Positions 9,487 through 18,252 of a DNA stretch of 39,542 nucleotides are shown in pieces (the first letter of the stretch is position 1; each line of letters starts with the position of its first letter). Source of the DNA: Bacteriovorax sp. (lineage in GTDB: Bacteria; Bdellovibrionota; Bacteriovoracia; Bacteriovoracales; Bacteriovoracaceae); contig JACMPM010000060.1 of assembly GCA_014377485.1 (NCBI GenBank), positions 1 to 39,542 of the forward strand. Direction: 5' to 3'. Under the pieces are notes generated by a model. That model made no database searches and was not told where the DNA came from. It saw only the letters and a program-made list of their open reading frames with translations. Position numbers and translations under genes: made by a program.

Positions 9487-9759
9487 ATGCACAAGCACTC
9501 TAGTCAACTTTTTCACTACATCGTCCGCCTAAATAAGGAGGACTCTGCCTTCCTTTATTTCCAGTTGGAATCAAACGATGGCCTATGCTTCTACTCAACT
9601 TTGCCCTACAAGCCTCATACCCAGTATAGAGATATCGATTTGAAAGGCGATATCCTTTTGCACAATGAGATCAAGCATCTACTCATACAATGTGAAAACA
9701 AATTTAAAATGGATATTTTAGTGGATGAAATCATTCCAGACCAAAAGGATTCAGTATGA
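9487..9759 (+). CDS. Small DUF4911-like protein
   Basis: 90 aa from the chosen start. The pattern LFHYIVRLNKEDSAFLYFQL followed by ESNDGLCFYSTLP resembles the small DUF4911 family known from delta-type proteobacteria, whose function is unknown; this assignment is from memory of the pattern. The reading frame stays open back to TTG 9397 and ATG 9406, but neither has a ribosome binding site and both would put the start on top of the divergent promoter. ATG 9487 has GGAAGG four bases ahead and begins just at the conserved domain. It overlaps the M48 lipoprotein gene by 4 bases (ATGA), so the two are translationally coupled. Confidence 0.65.
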   Translation: MHKHSSQLFHYIVRLNKEDSAFLYFQLESNDGLCFYSTLPYKPHTQYRDIDLKGDILLHNEIKHLLIQCENKFKMDILVDEIIPDQKDSV

Positions 9760-10559
9760 AAAAAAATAAATTTATTATCATTGCTGTCTTGATTGCCCTC
9801 TTATCAGGCTGCTCTACCTTAGGCACTAAAGAACCATCTGATGAGGAAATAAATGCTCAAGCAGCAAAAGCCTACGCAGATGTTAAAAGCAAATCAAAAT
9901 TATCTAACAATAAAGGATGGAACGATGTCGTTCAAAGAGTTGTAAAAAGAATTGCTGACACTACAGGTGAAAACTTTCAGTGGGAAGCCGTTTTAATTGA
10001 TAGTCCCGAAGTGAATGCTTGGTGTATGCCGGGTGGAAAAATTGCGGTTTATACGGGGATTATGCCGGTTTTAAAAACGGAAGCAGCTCTCGCTGCAGTT
10101 CTAGGTCATGAGGTCGCTCACGCGACTCTTCGCCACGGAAAACAAGCTTACGCTCGGTCAATGAATGAAAATCTTATTGGTATGGTTGTCGGTGGAGCAA
10201 TGGTTGCTGGCGGACAATTCCTTTGTAAGACTTCAACTTGTAAAACAATGACTGCCCTAGGTGGAGTCGCTACCGGTTTTGCAGTTACCTTTTTTGATCG
10301 CAAATTTTCTCGTAAGGACGAATCTGCTGCTGATAAACAAGGACAAATATATATGGCAAATGCCGGATATGATCCTGCTGAAGCTCCAAGACTATGGGAT
10401 CGAATGAGTGCTGCTTCAGGTGGAAAAGCACCGCCTGAATTTATGTCTACTCACCCAAGTGACGCCAATCGAAAAGAGATGCTTAATAGTTGGATGCCCG
10501 ATGCTGAAGCCGCCTACTCTCAAGCTCCTCATAAATATGGACTCGGTTCGGATATCTAA
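9756..10559 (+). CDS. M48 family metalloprotease lipoprotein (LoiP/BepA-like catalytic domain)
   Basis: 267 aa. The signal peptide ends in lipobox LLSGC (Cys19), predicting an anchored periplasmic zinc protease. The HExxH motif is HEVAH at 118-122 within LGHEVAHATLRHG, and the third zinc ligand is probably E189 in DESAADKQG. A hydrophobic Gly-rich segment (about 141-155, 168-180) lies between the two, as in M48 proteins of the YcaL/LoiP type. These act in outer-membrane quality control in E. coli. There is no TPR tail, unlike BepA. The start overlaps the preceding DUF4911-like gene by 4 bases; the stop overlaps the convergent nuclease gene by 4 bases. Confidence 0.9.
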   Translation: MKKNKFIIIAVLIALLSGCSTLGTKEPSDEEINAQAAKAYADVKSKSKLSNNKGWNDVVQRVVKRIADTTGENFQWEAVLIDSPEVNAWCMPGGKIAVYTGIMPVLKTEAALAAVLGHEVAHATLRHGKQAYARSMNENLIGMVVGGAMVAGGQFLCKTSTCKTMTALGGVATGFAVTFFDRKFSRKDESAADKQGQIYMANAGYDPAEAPRLWDRMSAASGGKAPPEFMSTHPSDANRKEMLNSWMPDAEAAYSQAPHKYGLGSDI

Positions 10560-11704
10560 TTAGCTTTAAGATGGCTTTTTTTCTTTACTGATTTTTTTTT
10601 AACAATATCTGGATATTCTAATTTTACCAGGATGGGATAATGATCAGAGAAGCCAATACTCTCTTTGGTAGTCCCATCTGGATCAAAGCGTTTTGGAGAA
10701 ATAACAATTTTTACGTTCTTTTGTTCACCATCATAATATTTTTTCTTCAGGTCGTGAGTAATAAAAGCTGGAGAATAAATCTCATAAGACTTTAATACCA
10801 ACTCTATATCTTTTCCATCCATCAAAACTTTATTCACAAAAAAATGATCTAGATTATTCCATTGATCTTTAGGAGGAAAATAATAAGTTCCAGGGGCCAT
10901 CGCTTTTTTTAATTTTTCATCAATATGTTTATCTTCCATAAAAGCTTGGTTTACATCAGTAAAAAGGTTGTCCTTAAAAAGCACAGTTTTAAAAGGATGC
11001 GGGGTATTGTCATCAATAGTATTAAAATCTCCCAAAGCCAGGATGGCCATATTCGGATTCCTTTTTAAAATTTCCTGGGATCTATTGAAAAGTATTTCTG
11101 CTGCCTTAATTCTCCATGAATCGGGGTTGGCTAGAGAAGGCCAGTGATTGACAAAAATAGTAAGCGGGTATTTTCCATTTATTAAAAATTCTACTTCTAA
11201 AATATTTCTAGTCGCATAATCAACTGGAACAACGTGTTCAGTTCTCGATATTTTTTTTATATCTTTAGTAGTTTTATAAAGGAGTGCGACGTCTACTCCG
11301 CGTGCATCTGGACTCTCTGTTATTTCAAAATTCTCATAACCTAATTTTTTGGCGAGGCGACCGACTACATTGCCGTTTTCAACTTCTACCAATCCTAAAA
11401 AATCTGGAAGGGCACGCTCTTTGGTGACCACTTCATAAATTTGAGAAATTTTGAGATCGACTTTGGCATCAGTCCAATCAGTTGCCAAACACTCTTTTCG
11501 GTAGTGTTTACTTTTCTCACCGTAACAAGCATCTTTTTTCCCTGGAGCGTTTTTGGGAAGAAAGGTCCAATCTTTTTTATCAACATTATTAATTATATCG
11601 TGTTTGGCATCGAACAAATTTTCAACGTTATAAGACATCACCTGCAGCGTTCTCGCTTGCAGTTGTGTAGATAGTAAAAACATTGCTAACAAAAGAATGC
11701 GCAT
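10556..11704 (-). CDS. Secreted endonuclease/exonuclease/phosphatase family protein
   Basis: 382 aa. A signal peptide (MRILLLAMFLLSTQLQA) precedes the catalytic fold, so it should act outside the cytoplasm. The EEP fold is seen in MSYNVENLFD at the start, FLGLVEVEN (metal-binding Glu), NHWPS, LALGDFNT (Asp-Asn pair) and a terminal SDHYPI (catalytic His). Substrates may be extracellular DNA or a phosphoester; the sequence does not decide. The start at ATG 11704 is chosen over an upstream in-frame start at 11785 because it gives the signal peptide, has GGAGG upstream, and avoids overlapping the peroxiredoxin gene. It is last in the operon with the peroxiredoxin and the MBL hydrolase. Confidence 0.85.
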   Translation of the reverse strand: MRILLLAMFLLSTQLQARTLQVMSYNVENLFDAKHDIINNVDKKDWTFLPKNAPGKKDACYGEKSKHYRKECLATDWTDAKVDLKISQIYEVVTKERALPDFLGLVEVENGNVVGRLAKKLGYENFEITESPDARGVDVALLYKTTKDIKKISRTEHVVPVDYATRNILEVEFLINGKYPLTIFVNHWPSLANPDSWRIKAAEILFNRSQEILKRNPNMAILALGDFNTIDDNTPHPFKTVLFKDNLFTDVNQAFMEDKHIDEKLKKAMAPGTYYFPPKDQWNNLDHFFVNKVLMDGKDIELVLKSYEIYSPAFITHDLKKKYYDGEQKNVKIVISPKRFDPDGTTKESIGFSDHYPILVKLEYPDIVKKKSVKKKSHLKAN

Positions 11705-11720
11705 AGACCTCCAAATTATT

Positions 11721-12194
11721 TTAAACAAGATTCTCTTTGATGTAAGCGATAACATCTTCATGGTGCGTCTTGGTCGTGAAATCATTCATCACATGGAAGA
11801 GCAATCCATCGCCGCTTATAATAAAAGACGTGCGAAGAATTCCCATATATTCTTTGCCCATAAATTTCTTAAGCCCCCATACTCCATACTTATCAGCAAT
11901 AGCATGATCGGGGTCTGAAAGAAGATCGAAATTGAGTTTTTCTTTTTCAATAAACTTTAAAAGCTTTTTAGGTTCGTCAGGACTTATTCCAAATACAATT
12001 GTATTAAATTTGGCGAATTCTTTTTTTTTATCGCGAATCCCACAAGCTTGCACCGTACATCCGGGTGTCATGGCCTTGGGGTAAAAATACAAAACAATAT
12101 TTTTCCCGCGCAAGGATTTCAAATCTGTTTCGACTCCATCTTGATTCAATAAATTAAATGCGGGCGCAAGATTGCCCAATTTAGGGAATGCCAT
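11721..12194 (-). CDS. bcp: Thiol peroxidase of the Bcp/PrxQ class
   Basis: 157 aa, the usual length. It reduces hydrogen peroxide and organic hydroperoxides using thioredoxin-type donors in the cytoplasm. The peroxidatic Cys is C46 in TPGCT and the resolving Cys is C51 (five residues later), the atypical 2-Cys layout of E. coli Bcp. The fold's YFYPKAMTPGC segment and the later FGISPDEP and SFIISGDG blocks fit the family. An AAGGAGGT ribosome binding site lies just before ATG 12194. It sits 21 bases after the MBL hydrolase gene and 16 bases before the secreted nuclease gene. Confidence 0.95.
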   Translation of the reverse strand: MAFPKLGNLAPAFNLLNQDGVETDLKSLRGKNIVLYFYPKAMTPGCTVQACGIRDKKKEFAKFNTIVFGISPDEPKKLLKFIEKEKLNFDLLSDPDHAIADKYGVWGLKKFMGKEYMGILRTSFIISGDGLLFHVMNDFTTKTHHEDVIAYIKENLV

Positions 12195-12215
12195 AGAACC
12201 TCCTTATATCAGGTT

Positions 12216-13004
12216 TTACCAACGATTGCGAAGTTCTCTTAAAGTTAAGAACACTTGTTTCTCATTTGAATTTTGAAGGCTTAAAGTTTCACACAAATCA
12301 CTACTTTCTAATCTTAGAAAAGTATTAATTTCTCTTTCAATCTTCATTGTATTAATAAAAAAATGCTCGTCCGAATCTATAGTCGAAATTTCCTTGAGAA
12401 AATTTTGAGCTGCAAGATTGTGTGGCTCATAATTTCTGGTGAATTCCAAATTGCGTTTTAAGTATTCGTGCCCGGGATAAATGAGTAGATCGTCAGGCAG
12501 ATTTTTAAAAATTGTACTTATGGTTTGATACATTACTTCTGGGTCACCCCCATTATGACAGTTACCAACACCTGCGTTGAAAAAGCAATCTCCTGTAAAT
12601 AAGGCAAAAGGCTTTTCGTTTTTTTCCAACAGTACACAAATATGACTCAGGGTATGTCCGGGAGTGTAAATAGATTTAAGAGTCCACTCAACGCCTTCAT
12701 TTTTACCGTGATAAATAATCTCCTGGTCTTGCAAAATTTTATTTTTAAGAGGGACTAAAGCCTCGGAGTGGGCCATAACCGGGCATTGGTATGCTAAAAC
12801 CAGTTCTTCATTACCTGAGTAATGATCACAATGGTCATGAGTGTTAATTATGCCGGTTAAACTCTGATCTTTTAGATAGTTAATAATCTCAATTGAACGA
12901 TGCGGATCAATACAGTAAATCGCCCCATCAGCAAAAGTGATTAGATAACAAAAGTTTCTTAGATTATTCTTAAAGAAGATTTGATGAATTTTCATAGTCT
13001 TCAT
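12216..13004 (-). CDS. Metallo-beta-lactamase-fold hydrolase, glyoxalase II-like
   Basis: 262 aa. The dinuclear metal motif is THDHCDH (H56, H58, D60, H61), followed by PGHTLSH, FTGDCFF and PGHEY, the order of hydroxyacylglutathione hydrolases (glyoxalase II), which release D-lactate from S-lactoylglutathione. The C-terminal helical tail (about 195-262) matches the glyoxalase II substrate-binding domain in position and in REINTFLR, but the specific glutathione contacts cannot be confirmed by eye. The start may be ATG 13004 or ATG 12995; a TATAAT sits immediately before 13004, which would favour a very short leader. It heads the operon with bcp and fits a detoxification theme. Confidence 0.8.
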   Translation of the reverse strand: MKTMKIHQIFFKNNLRNFCYLITFADGAIYCIDPHRSIEIINYLKDQSLTGIINTHDHCDHYSGNEELVLAYQCPVMAHSEALVPLKNKILQDQEIIYHGKNEGVEWTLKSIYTPGHTLSHICVLLEKNEKPFALFTGDCFFNAGVGNCHNGGDPEVMYQTISTIFKNLPDDLLIYPGHEYLKRNLEFTRNYEPHNLAAQNFLKEISTIDSDEHFFINTMKIEREINTFLRLESSDLCETLSLQNSNEKQVFLTLRELRNRW

Positions 13005-13048
13005 ATTATAGTTTATAGTGAATCAAAAATAAACCTAGGATCCGCCTG

Positions 13049-14311
13049 ATGGAAGTAAATATATATACAAAAGTTTTTTTAGGAGCACTTTTTTGTAAAA
13101 GCCTCATCGAAAGTCTCTTAGATAAAAGAAATTTAGATCATATCGTTAAAAACCGTGGCGCTGTGCCAGAAAAGTTCGCTTCACAGGTAAGCCTCTCTGA
13201 TCACCAAAAAGCAGCAGATTATTCAGTTGAAAAAATAAAAGTGAATCAATACTTTCATCTTTTTGATTTAGTTATATTTTTAGTGTGGACTTTGGGCGGA
13301 GGTCTCGAAGTCTTAAATCGCATAAGCATGACTTTTGGAAAATCTGAAATTGGAACTGGCTTAATATTCTTTGGAATTTTAGGAGTAGTTTCTGCCATTC
13401 TCTCCCTCCCTCAATCTCTTTATATGACATTTGTGATTGAAGAAAAATACGGATTCAATAAAACCACCTGGAAAACACTTATGAGCGATATGGCAAAAGG
13501 CGCGGTACTTGCGGTGGTACTCGGAGGTCCAATTGCCTACGCGGTCCTTTGGATTATGGGAATGCTGGGAACTTACTGGTGGTTGTATGCTTTTATTTTC
13601 TTATCAGTCATTCAACTCTTGCTCGTTTTTATTTTTCCAACTTTCATAGCACCCATGTTCAACAAATTTTCTCCTTTGGAAGAGGGCGAAGTGAAAGAAA
13701 AAATTATCAATCTCTTAAGCCGTTGTGGTTTTAAAAGTTCGGGACTCTTTGTGATGGATGCTTCAAAAAGAAGTGGGCATGGGAATGCGTATTTCACTGG
13801 TTTTGGGAAAAACAAACGCATCGTTTTTTTCGATACATTATTAAACACCCTTGAGCCTGAAGAAGTTGAAGCTGTCTTAGCTCACGAATTAGGACATATG
13901 ATTCGGAAACATATTCTAAAAGGAATGATCAAAGGTTTTATTTTTAGCTTTCTAGGTTTTGCTCTTTTGGGATACCTGAAAAATAATTTAATGTTCTTTG
14001 AAGGTCATGGCGTGCACTCTCCTTCAAATTATATGGCACTAACTTTATTTTCACTGGTCGCTGGAGTTTATACTTTTTTCCTCACTCCCATTTCTGCCTA
14101 TTTTTCACGCCGTTATGAATATGAAGCTGACGAGTTTGCCTCTCAAAATTCTCAGGCTTCAAAACTTATTTCTGCGCTGGTGAAGATGTACAAAGACAAC
14201 GCAAGCTCTCTTACACCCGATCCAATTTATAGTAAATTTTATTTTTCACATCCACCTGCATTGGAGCGAGTAAGTTACTTGGAAAAATTTAAAAAGAATA
14301 TACAGACCTAA
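13049..14311 (+). CDS. Ste24-like M48 membrane metallopeptidase
   Basis: 420 aa integral membrane protease. Several hydrophobic segments (about 70-90, 103-128, 152-172, 178-200, 293-310, 328-350) surround a cytosolic zinc site HELGH (279-283), with the third ligand in YEYEADEFA near 357. The N-terminal M48_N region with FVIEEKYGFNKTT and the SGHGNAYFTGFGKNKRIVFFDTLL block are hallmarks of the CAAX-protease-1/Ste24 group. Bacterial members probably degrade or process membrane proteins; no CAAX substrate is implied. AGGA precedes the ATG. It is monocistronic, divergent from the MBL hydrolase, and its stop overlaps the convergent GAF gene by 4 bases. Confidence 0.92.
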   Translation: MEVNIYTKVFLGALFCKSLIESLLDKRNLDHIVKNRGAVPEKFASQVSLSDHQKAADYSVEKIKVNQYFHLFDLVIFLVWTLGGGLEVLNRISMTFGKSEIGTGLIFFGILGVVSAILSLPQSLYMTFVIEEKYGFNKTTWKTLMSDMAKGAVLAVVLGGPIAYAVLWIMGMLGTYWWLYAFIFLSVIQLLLVFIFPTFIAPMFNKFSPLEEGEVKEKIINLLSRCGFKSSGLFVMDASKRSGHGNAYFTGFGKNKRIVFFDTLLNTLEPEEVEAVLAHELGHMIRKHILKGMIKGFIFSFLGFALLGYLKNNLMFFEGHGVHSPSNYMALTLFSLVAGVYTFFLTPISAYFSRRYEYEADEFASQNSQASKLISALVKMYKDNASSLTPDPIYSKFYFSHPPALERVSYLEKFKKNIQT

Positions 14312-14742
14312 AAAGAATCTTCTAATAATGGAAAATGTTTTACTGCCTTCTCAAAAATTTTTTCTAACTCTGGAGTAAATGCTTTCAAACGATTGCAATC
14401 GATATCGAGTTCGGCAACAAATTTTCCATTCCTATCGGAAATAGGAATAACTAATTCTGATCTGGTTTTCAAACTGCAAGCGATATGAGTTACATCTTTA
14501 GTTACATCTTCAACGTTTACCGTGCGCTCTTCTCTGAGCGCCATTCCGCAAAAGCCGCGGTCGATGGAAATTCGAACATGATCTGTTTCTTCGCCAATAT
14601 AAGGCCCGATAATTAAATCTGTGGAATCAATTTTATATAGATAACTTTCTTTATAGTATACGCCGATCCAGTCACAAACTTCTGGAGCTAGTTTTTTAGT
14701 TTCTTCGATCCATAGATATACTTTTGCTAAATATTTTTCCAT
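14308..14742 (-). CDS. GAF-domain protein, probable free methionine-(R)-sulfoxide reductase
   Basis: 144 aa, a single GAF domain. It matches the fRMsr (E. coli MsrC/YebR) pattern: DRGFCGMA (C65) and THIACSLKTRSELVIP (C89), then ELDIDC. In YebR the equivalents of C65 and C89 are C94 and the catalytic C118; the third cysteine (YebR C84) is replaced here (DHVRIS). Those correspondences are recalled, not aligned. The enzyme would reduce free oxidised methionine. ATG 14742 starts 1 base after the stop of the hydrolase; the frame extends to TTG 14766 but that would overlap the hydrolase. It could also be a ligand-sensing GAF protein. Confidence 0.7.
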   Translation of the reverse strand: MEKYLAKVYLWIEETKKLAPEVCDWIGVYYKESYLYKIDSTDLIIGPYIGEETDHVRISIDRGFCGMALREERTVNVEDVTKDVTHIACSLKTRSELVIPISDRNGKFVAELDIDCNRLKAFTPELEKIFEKAVKHFPLLEDSF

Positions 14743-14743
14743 A

Positions 14744-15598
14744 TTATTTAAATAAAACTTCGCCAAAAACCGTTTTTAAATGATCAAAATAAGGCTTGCG
14801 ATACTTTTCAATTTCATTATGAATTTCATGATAGGCTCCATCAAAAACTTTGAAATTAAATGATTTATCAACAGTGGTAAAATACTCAATTACATCATCA
14901 GCACCAACCACTCTGTCGGATCCTCCAACAGTAGCAAAGCTCGGGCATTTAGAACGAATAGGTCTGGCAAAAGTGGCCTGGGCCGTCTTCATTAATTCGA
15001 AAATAAGTTTTGATTGCAACTTTAATGAATTGAGCTCGTCTTTCACATAATCTTCTCGAGTCCGTGGGTCATGCGACAAAAGGGCCAAATCAACTAAACC
15101 TGGTACTGGAAATGAATAAGGAAGTTCACAGGCCCCATTAAAAACAACCGGTGGAATGACTTTAACTATTTTCCCCAGAAGTCCAGAAGCTCCACATGGA
15201 GGAGCGTTCACCACTAGTCTTTCAGGATAGCGCTCTTCTTCAACAAAATTTTGCATAAATGCACATGTGATAAGGGCTCCCATAGAGTGACCAAATAAAA
15301 TATAGCGATCCATGCGGTACTTTTCTTCCAAGAAGCGAATAATTTCTTTCAAGTCTTCCATATACTGAGAAAAATCTTGGATCCAGGCACGCTTGCCTGT
15401 ACTTCGCCCATGACCACGAAGATCGTATTGAAAAATATTGAAGTCGTGTCCAAAGAGTGCAGGAATATACTCATGACGTCCCATATGTTCGCCAATTCCA
15501 TGTGTGGCCACAATCCAAACAGGACTACCGGTTTCTTTAATCTGAACATAAAGCTCAGCACCATCGCGCATCTTCACAAATTTTTTATCCATAAACAT
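14744..15598 (-). CDS. Alpha/beta hydrolase, monoacylglycerol-lipase-like (S33/Hydrolase_4)
   Basis: 284 aa. The nucleophile elbow is GHSMGA (S105). The oxyanion region is THGIGEHMGRHEY, followed by YDLRGHGRSTG, a pair diagnostic for the lysophospholipase/monoacylglycerol lipase group. The Asp and His of the triad are likely in GGSDRVVGADD and GAYHEIHNE. It would hydrolyse monoacylglycerols or lysophospholipids. No signal peptide is present. GGAGAG precedes ATG 15598 by 6 bases. The GAF gene follows after 1 base, so they form a two-gene operon whose logic (lipid turnover plus methionine repair) is unclear. Confidence 0.88.
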   Translation of the reverse strand: MFMDKKFVKMRDGAELYVQIKETGSPVWIVATHGIGEHMGRHEYIPALFGHDFNIFQYDLRGHGRSTGKRAWIQDFSQYMEDLKEIIRFLEEKYRMDRYILFGHSMGALITCAFMQNFVEEERYPERLVVNAPPCGASGLLGKIVKVIPPVVFNGACELPYSFPVPGLVDLALLSHDPRTREDYVKDELNSLKLQSKLIFELMKTAQATFARPIRSKCPSFATVGGSDRVVGADDVIEYFTTVDKSFNFKVFDGAYHEIHNEIEKYRKPYFDHLKTVFGEVLFK

Positions 15599-15649
15599 TG
15601 GGCACTCTCCGTCTTTTTTTCTTTGTGATTGTACAATAAGATATTATCT

Positions 15650-16198
15650 ATGCGAACTAACAAATTCATACCATTTTATATAGCACTCTCACTTCATTCG
15701 ATTCCTTTGATCTATTTTTTACTCAAAAAACCTACGCCACCTGCACCTATCATAGTGAGTTCAAGTGCTAAAACATCTCCCTCTCAAGGAATAGATCTAA
15801 CTGGTTTTTCAATTTCACATAAACCCGGAAACATTACAACTTCTACTAAGACAAACTCTATTAAAACAGTTGGTCTTCCTGCCAGTAGCCCTAAAGAACA
15901 TAACTCAGGATCTTTAGGAACAGGAAACGGAACTATTGGTGGTAGCTCAGCGCCAGTTTTTATCATTTTTCGCGAACCTGTCTATCCGCCAATAGCAAGG
16001 CAAAAAGGCTACGAAGGAAAGGTAAAAATTAAAGCTTATTATAATTTGGAAGGGGTAATTACTAAAGTCGATATTATTGAATCAAGTGGAATAAAAATGC
16101 TGGATGAAACCGTCAAAAAAACGGCATCAGGCTGGAAACTCTCCAGCACTAGAGTTGGTAGTTTTGAAAAAACTTTTGAATTTAAATTGAATGATTAA
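15650..16198 (+). CDS. TonB-family energy transducer, orphan
   Basis: 182 aa. One N-terminal membrane helix (FIPFYIALSLHSIPLIYFLL) is followed by a Pro/Ser/Thr/Gly-rich periplasmic linker and a C-terminal TonB domain (about 108-182), with the YPPIARQKGYEGKV signature. Family members transmit proton-motive force to outer-membrane receptors. No ExbB, ExbD or TonB-dependent receptor is nearby, so its motor complex must lie elsewhere. The linker is short and poor in the usual Pro-Lys/Pro-Glu repeats. ATG 15650 is preferred to TTG 15629 because the membrane helix starts there. Confidence 0.8.
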   Translation: MRTNKFIPFYIALSLHSIPLIYFLLKKPTPPAPIIVSSSAKTSPSQGIDLTGFSISHKPGNITTSTKTNSIKTVGLPASSPKEHNSGSLGTGNGTIGGSSAPVFIIFREPVYPPIARQKGYEGKVKIKAYYNLEGVITKVDIIESSGIKMLDETVKKTASGWKLSSTRVGSFEKTFEFKLND

Positions 16199-16209
16199 TT
16201 TACTATTTC

Positions 16210-17109
16210 TTAGTTAGTGCAAATATTATCAAGATCAATACTCACCTTTCCCATGTTATATTTGATCATTCTCCAATTTGGATCGTCAGTTCCATTTTCT
16301 TTATAATGGCATAGATTTTTAGAAACTCTTGCCATCTCTTCATTTGAAAGATTCATTTTTTTTAGACTTTCGACTACACTAATTACGGTATTTGGATCAT
16401 CACCTGCAAAAGTTTTTTCAAGTGAATTTACAAATATTATACGGTCGCTCGACGAATCCTTGGTCGAGAGTTTCGCTAATGCTTGGGCTTTTGCATTTCC
16501 TTTAAAATTATCAACAATTTTTAGTAAATGATCGGTGTCATTATCTGAAGTATCATATTCTTTGATAAGTTCTAACGCTAAAACTTGAATTATTTCATTT
16601 GAACTATAGGTGAGTTCGTTCATCAAATCCCAATCAATTTGACTTTTTAAATCAGGATTTATTCGAAGACCCTCAAGCATGATATTTAAACTTCTTCCCA
16701 ATAAAATATGTCCAGGTGTTTTGTTCTCATCAAAATAAGCGTCACTTTCACTTCGTCTCTCCATCCCACAAAAATCTTTTTTTAGACAATTGGCAAGATT
16801 GGCAATACTGCCGTTTGTAAGATTGAAGAGATGTTTAGAGTTTTTTGGATTGACTAAATCCTTAACGCTTATTGAATAATTATTAACGCTCACCCAGTTT
16901 CTGTCCTGAACTGTTTCAATTTTTAAATTTCTTTCTAGTTTTGCCAGATCATTCTTTAAAATATTTTCTGCATTGGAACTAGATAACGATGAATTTTTCG
17001 TATTAATATTTTCGGCATTTTTTTGTGTAGCACTGGTGGGCGATTTCAAAAAAAACCCGGCACTACACAAAAACACAATGATAAATAAGACCGCTTTTTT
17101 AATCTTCAT
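16210..17109 (-). CDS. Exported helical-repeat-like protein, unknown function
   Basis: 299 aa. An N-terminal hydrophobic segment (VLFIIVFLCSAGFF) acts as signal peptide or anchor. A Ser/Asn-rich linker leads to a helical region (about 130-270) with amphipathic units reminiscent of HEAT-type repeats (IIQVLALELIKEY, AQALAKLST, VISVVESLKKM). I do not recognise a family. Its ATG overlaps the stop of the lysozyme-like gene (TAATG), so the two are translationally coupled and probably work as a pair. A regulator, inhibitor or self-protection partner for the upstream wall enzyme is one possibility, but this is inference from gene order alone. Confidence 0.7.
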   Translation of the reverse strand: MKIKKAVLFIIVFLCSAGFFLKSPTSATQKNAENINTKNSSLSSSNAENILKNDLAKLERNLKIETVQDRNWVSVNNYSISVKDLVNPKNSKHLFNLTNGSIANLANCLKKDFCGMERRSESDAYFDENKTPGHILLGRSLNIMLEGLRINPDLKSQIDWDLMNELTYSSNEIIQVLALELIKEYDTSDNDTDHLLKIVDNFKGNAKAQALAKLSTKDSSSDRIIFVNSLEKTFAGDDPNTVISVVESLKKMNLSNEEMARVSKNLCHYKENGTDDPNWRMIKYNMGKVSIDLDNICTN

Positions 17110-18113
17110 TATAATGCTAATATTTTACTCAATGCTTTTCTATCATTTTTGCTGCCTTTCAAATTAGCAACAATTTCTTTTATCGCCAAAGCAGAGTCTC
17201 CATCAATTTTAATTTCACCTATATAGTCGGGAGAAATAGTTCCTGTAAAATTTAGTATTTTATCTAAGTTTTTAGCAAAACCAATATCGTGATTTTTGTA
17301 AGGAGAACTAGGATCAGCAAAGCGACAAGTTTGAGAGATAGATCCCGAGTTATACTTTCCAGACCAGATTCCCTTAATCAAATTGATATAGTTGATCTTT
17401 TTCTGATCTTTAAAACTCCAGGCAGGGGATAAACATTTATAATCGGCGGCATTTCGATAAACAGGATCAAATCCATTTAACAAATGATTAAATCCATAAT
17501 TAAGAGTTAATGCAACACTTTCATATTTTCTGTTCGCCAGAAAATCTTCAAAATGCCAACGAATACTTATTTGCATTATACTTAAGTCAGTTCCGTCTCC
17601 GCCTCGAATCATTTGATTCACTCCTACCTTAAGGTTCATGGCTTCACAATTAGGGAAATAAGTTCGTGCAGGATTTTTAAAATACTGATTAAAAATTTTA
17701 TAATTTGTAGGACCTGATTTCTTGACCAACTCTGCATTATTAGCAGCGACGTTGCAAACATCTCCATCTACATTTCGAAAGTGTACATAAAGTCCTTCAT
17801 GTAATGGAACGGTTAATCCCAAAACGAGGAATGAATAATAGGCTTGCGAATCACCCGCATCCAAATATTTTCTAGCTTTTGCATCGGCTTCTTTGATAAT
17901 TAGAGCAACTAATGAACTTGCATATTTTGATTTTTCAATTTTATCGCTCTGGTCTCTAAAAACAGGACCAATTAATTTTATCGTTGGATTAATTGTGTAT
18001 GTCATTCGATCAAGTGCCTTATTCCTCGCCTGATCATCAGCATGCGAACAGCTCATTAATAAAACAAATGTTGAAATACTGGTGATACAAGATTTGACGA
18101 TCTTTTTTGTCAT
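17109..18113 (-). CDS. Lysozyme-like lipoprotein, candidate peptidoglycan glycosidase
   Basis: 334 aa from ATG 18113, which has GGGGGAG upstream and begins a lipoprotein signal ending in LLMSC (Cys22). The reading frame extends further upstream to 18185 but without a signal peptide. The body resembles the lysozyme/lytic transglycosylase fold: LHEGLYVHF with E106 as possible general acid, LSIMQISIRWH (179-187) like the G-L-M-Q-I block after the catalytic Glu, and a long Cys-containing C-terminal part. The similarity is weak and judged by eye. Neighbours are all wall enzymes. It is coupled to the helical-repeat gene by TAATG; a 139-base gap separates it from the 3D-domain gene, which may hold its own promoter. 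Confidence 0.6.
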   Translation of the reverse strand: MTKKIVKSCITSISTFVLLMSCSHADDQARNKALDRMTYTINPTIKLIGPVFRDQSDKIEKSKYASSLVALIIKEADAKARKYLDAGDSQAYYSFLVLGLTVPLHEGLYVHFRNVDGDVCNVAANNAELVKKSGPTNYKIFNQYFKNPARTYFPNCEAMNLKVGVNQMIRGGDGTDLSIMQISIRWHFEDFLANRKYESVALTLNYGFNHLLNGFDPVYRNAADYKCLSPAWSFKDQKKINYINLIKGIWSGKYNSGSISQTCRFADPSSPYKNHDIGFAKNLDKILNFTGTISPDYIGEIKIDGDSALAIKEIVANLKGSKNDRKALSKILAL

Positions 18114-18252
18114 AGCTCCCCCTTTTATTACACTCCTGTTTTTCTCAGGACGATTAGGGATACAACACAGATTTAATGGTAGCAATACTAGCTATGAAAT
18201 ATTCGCGAAAGCATAATTTTAAATTATTTCTCTCATAGATTATTAGTGAAAT

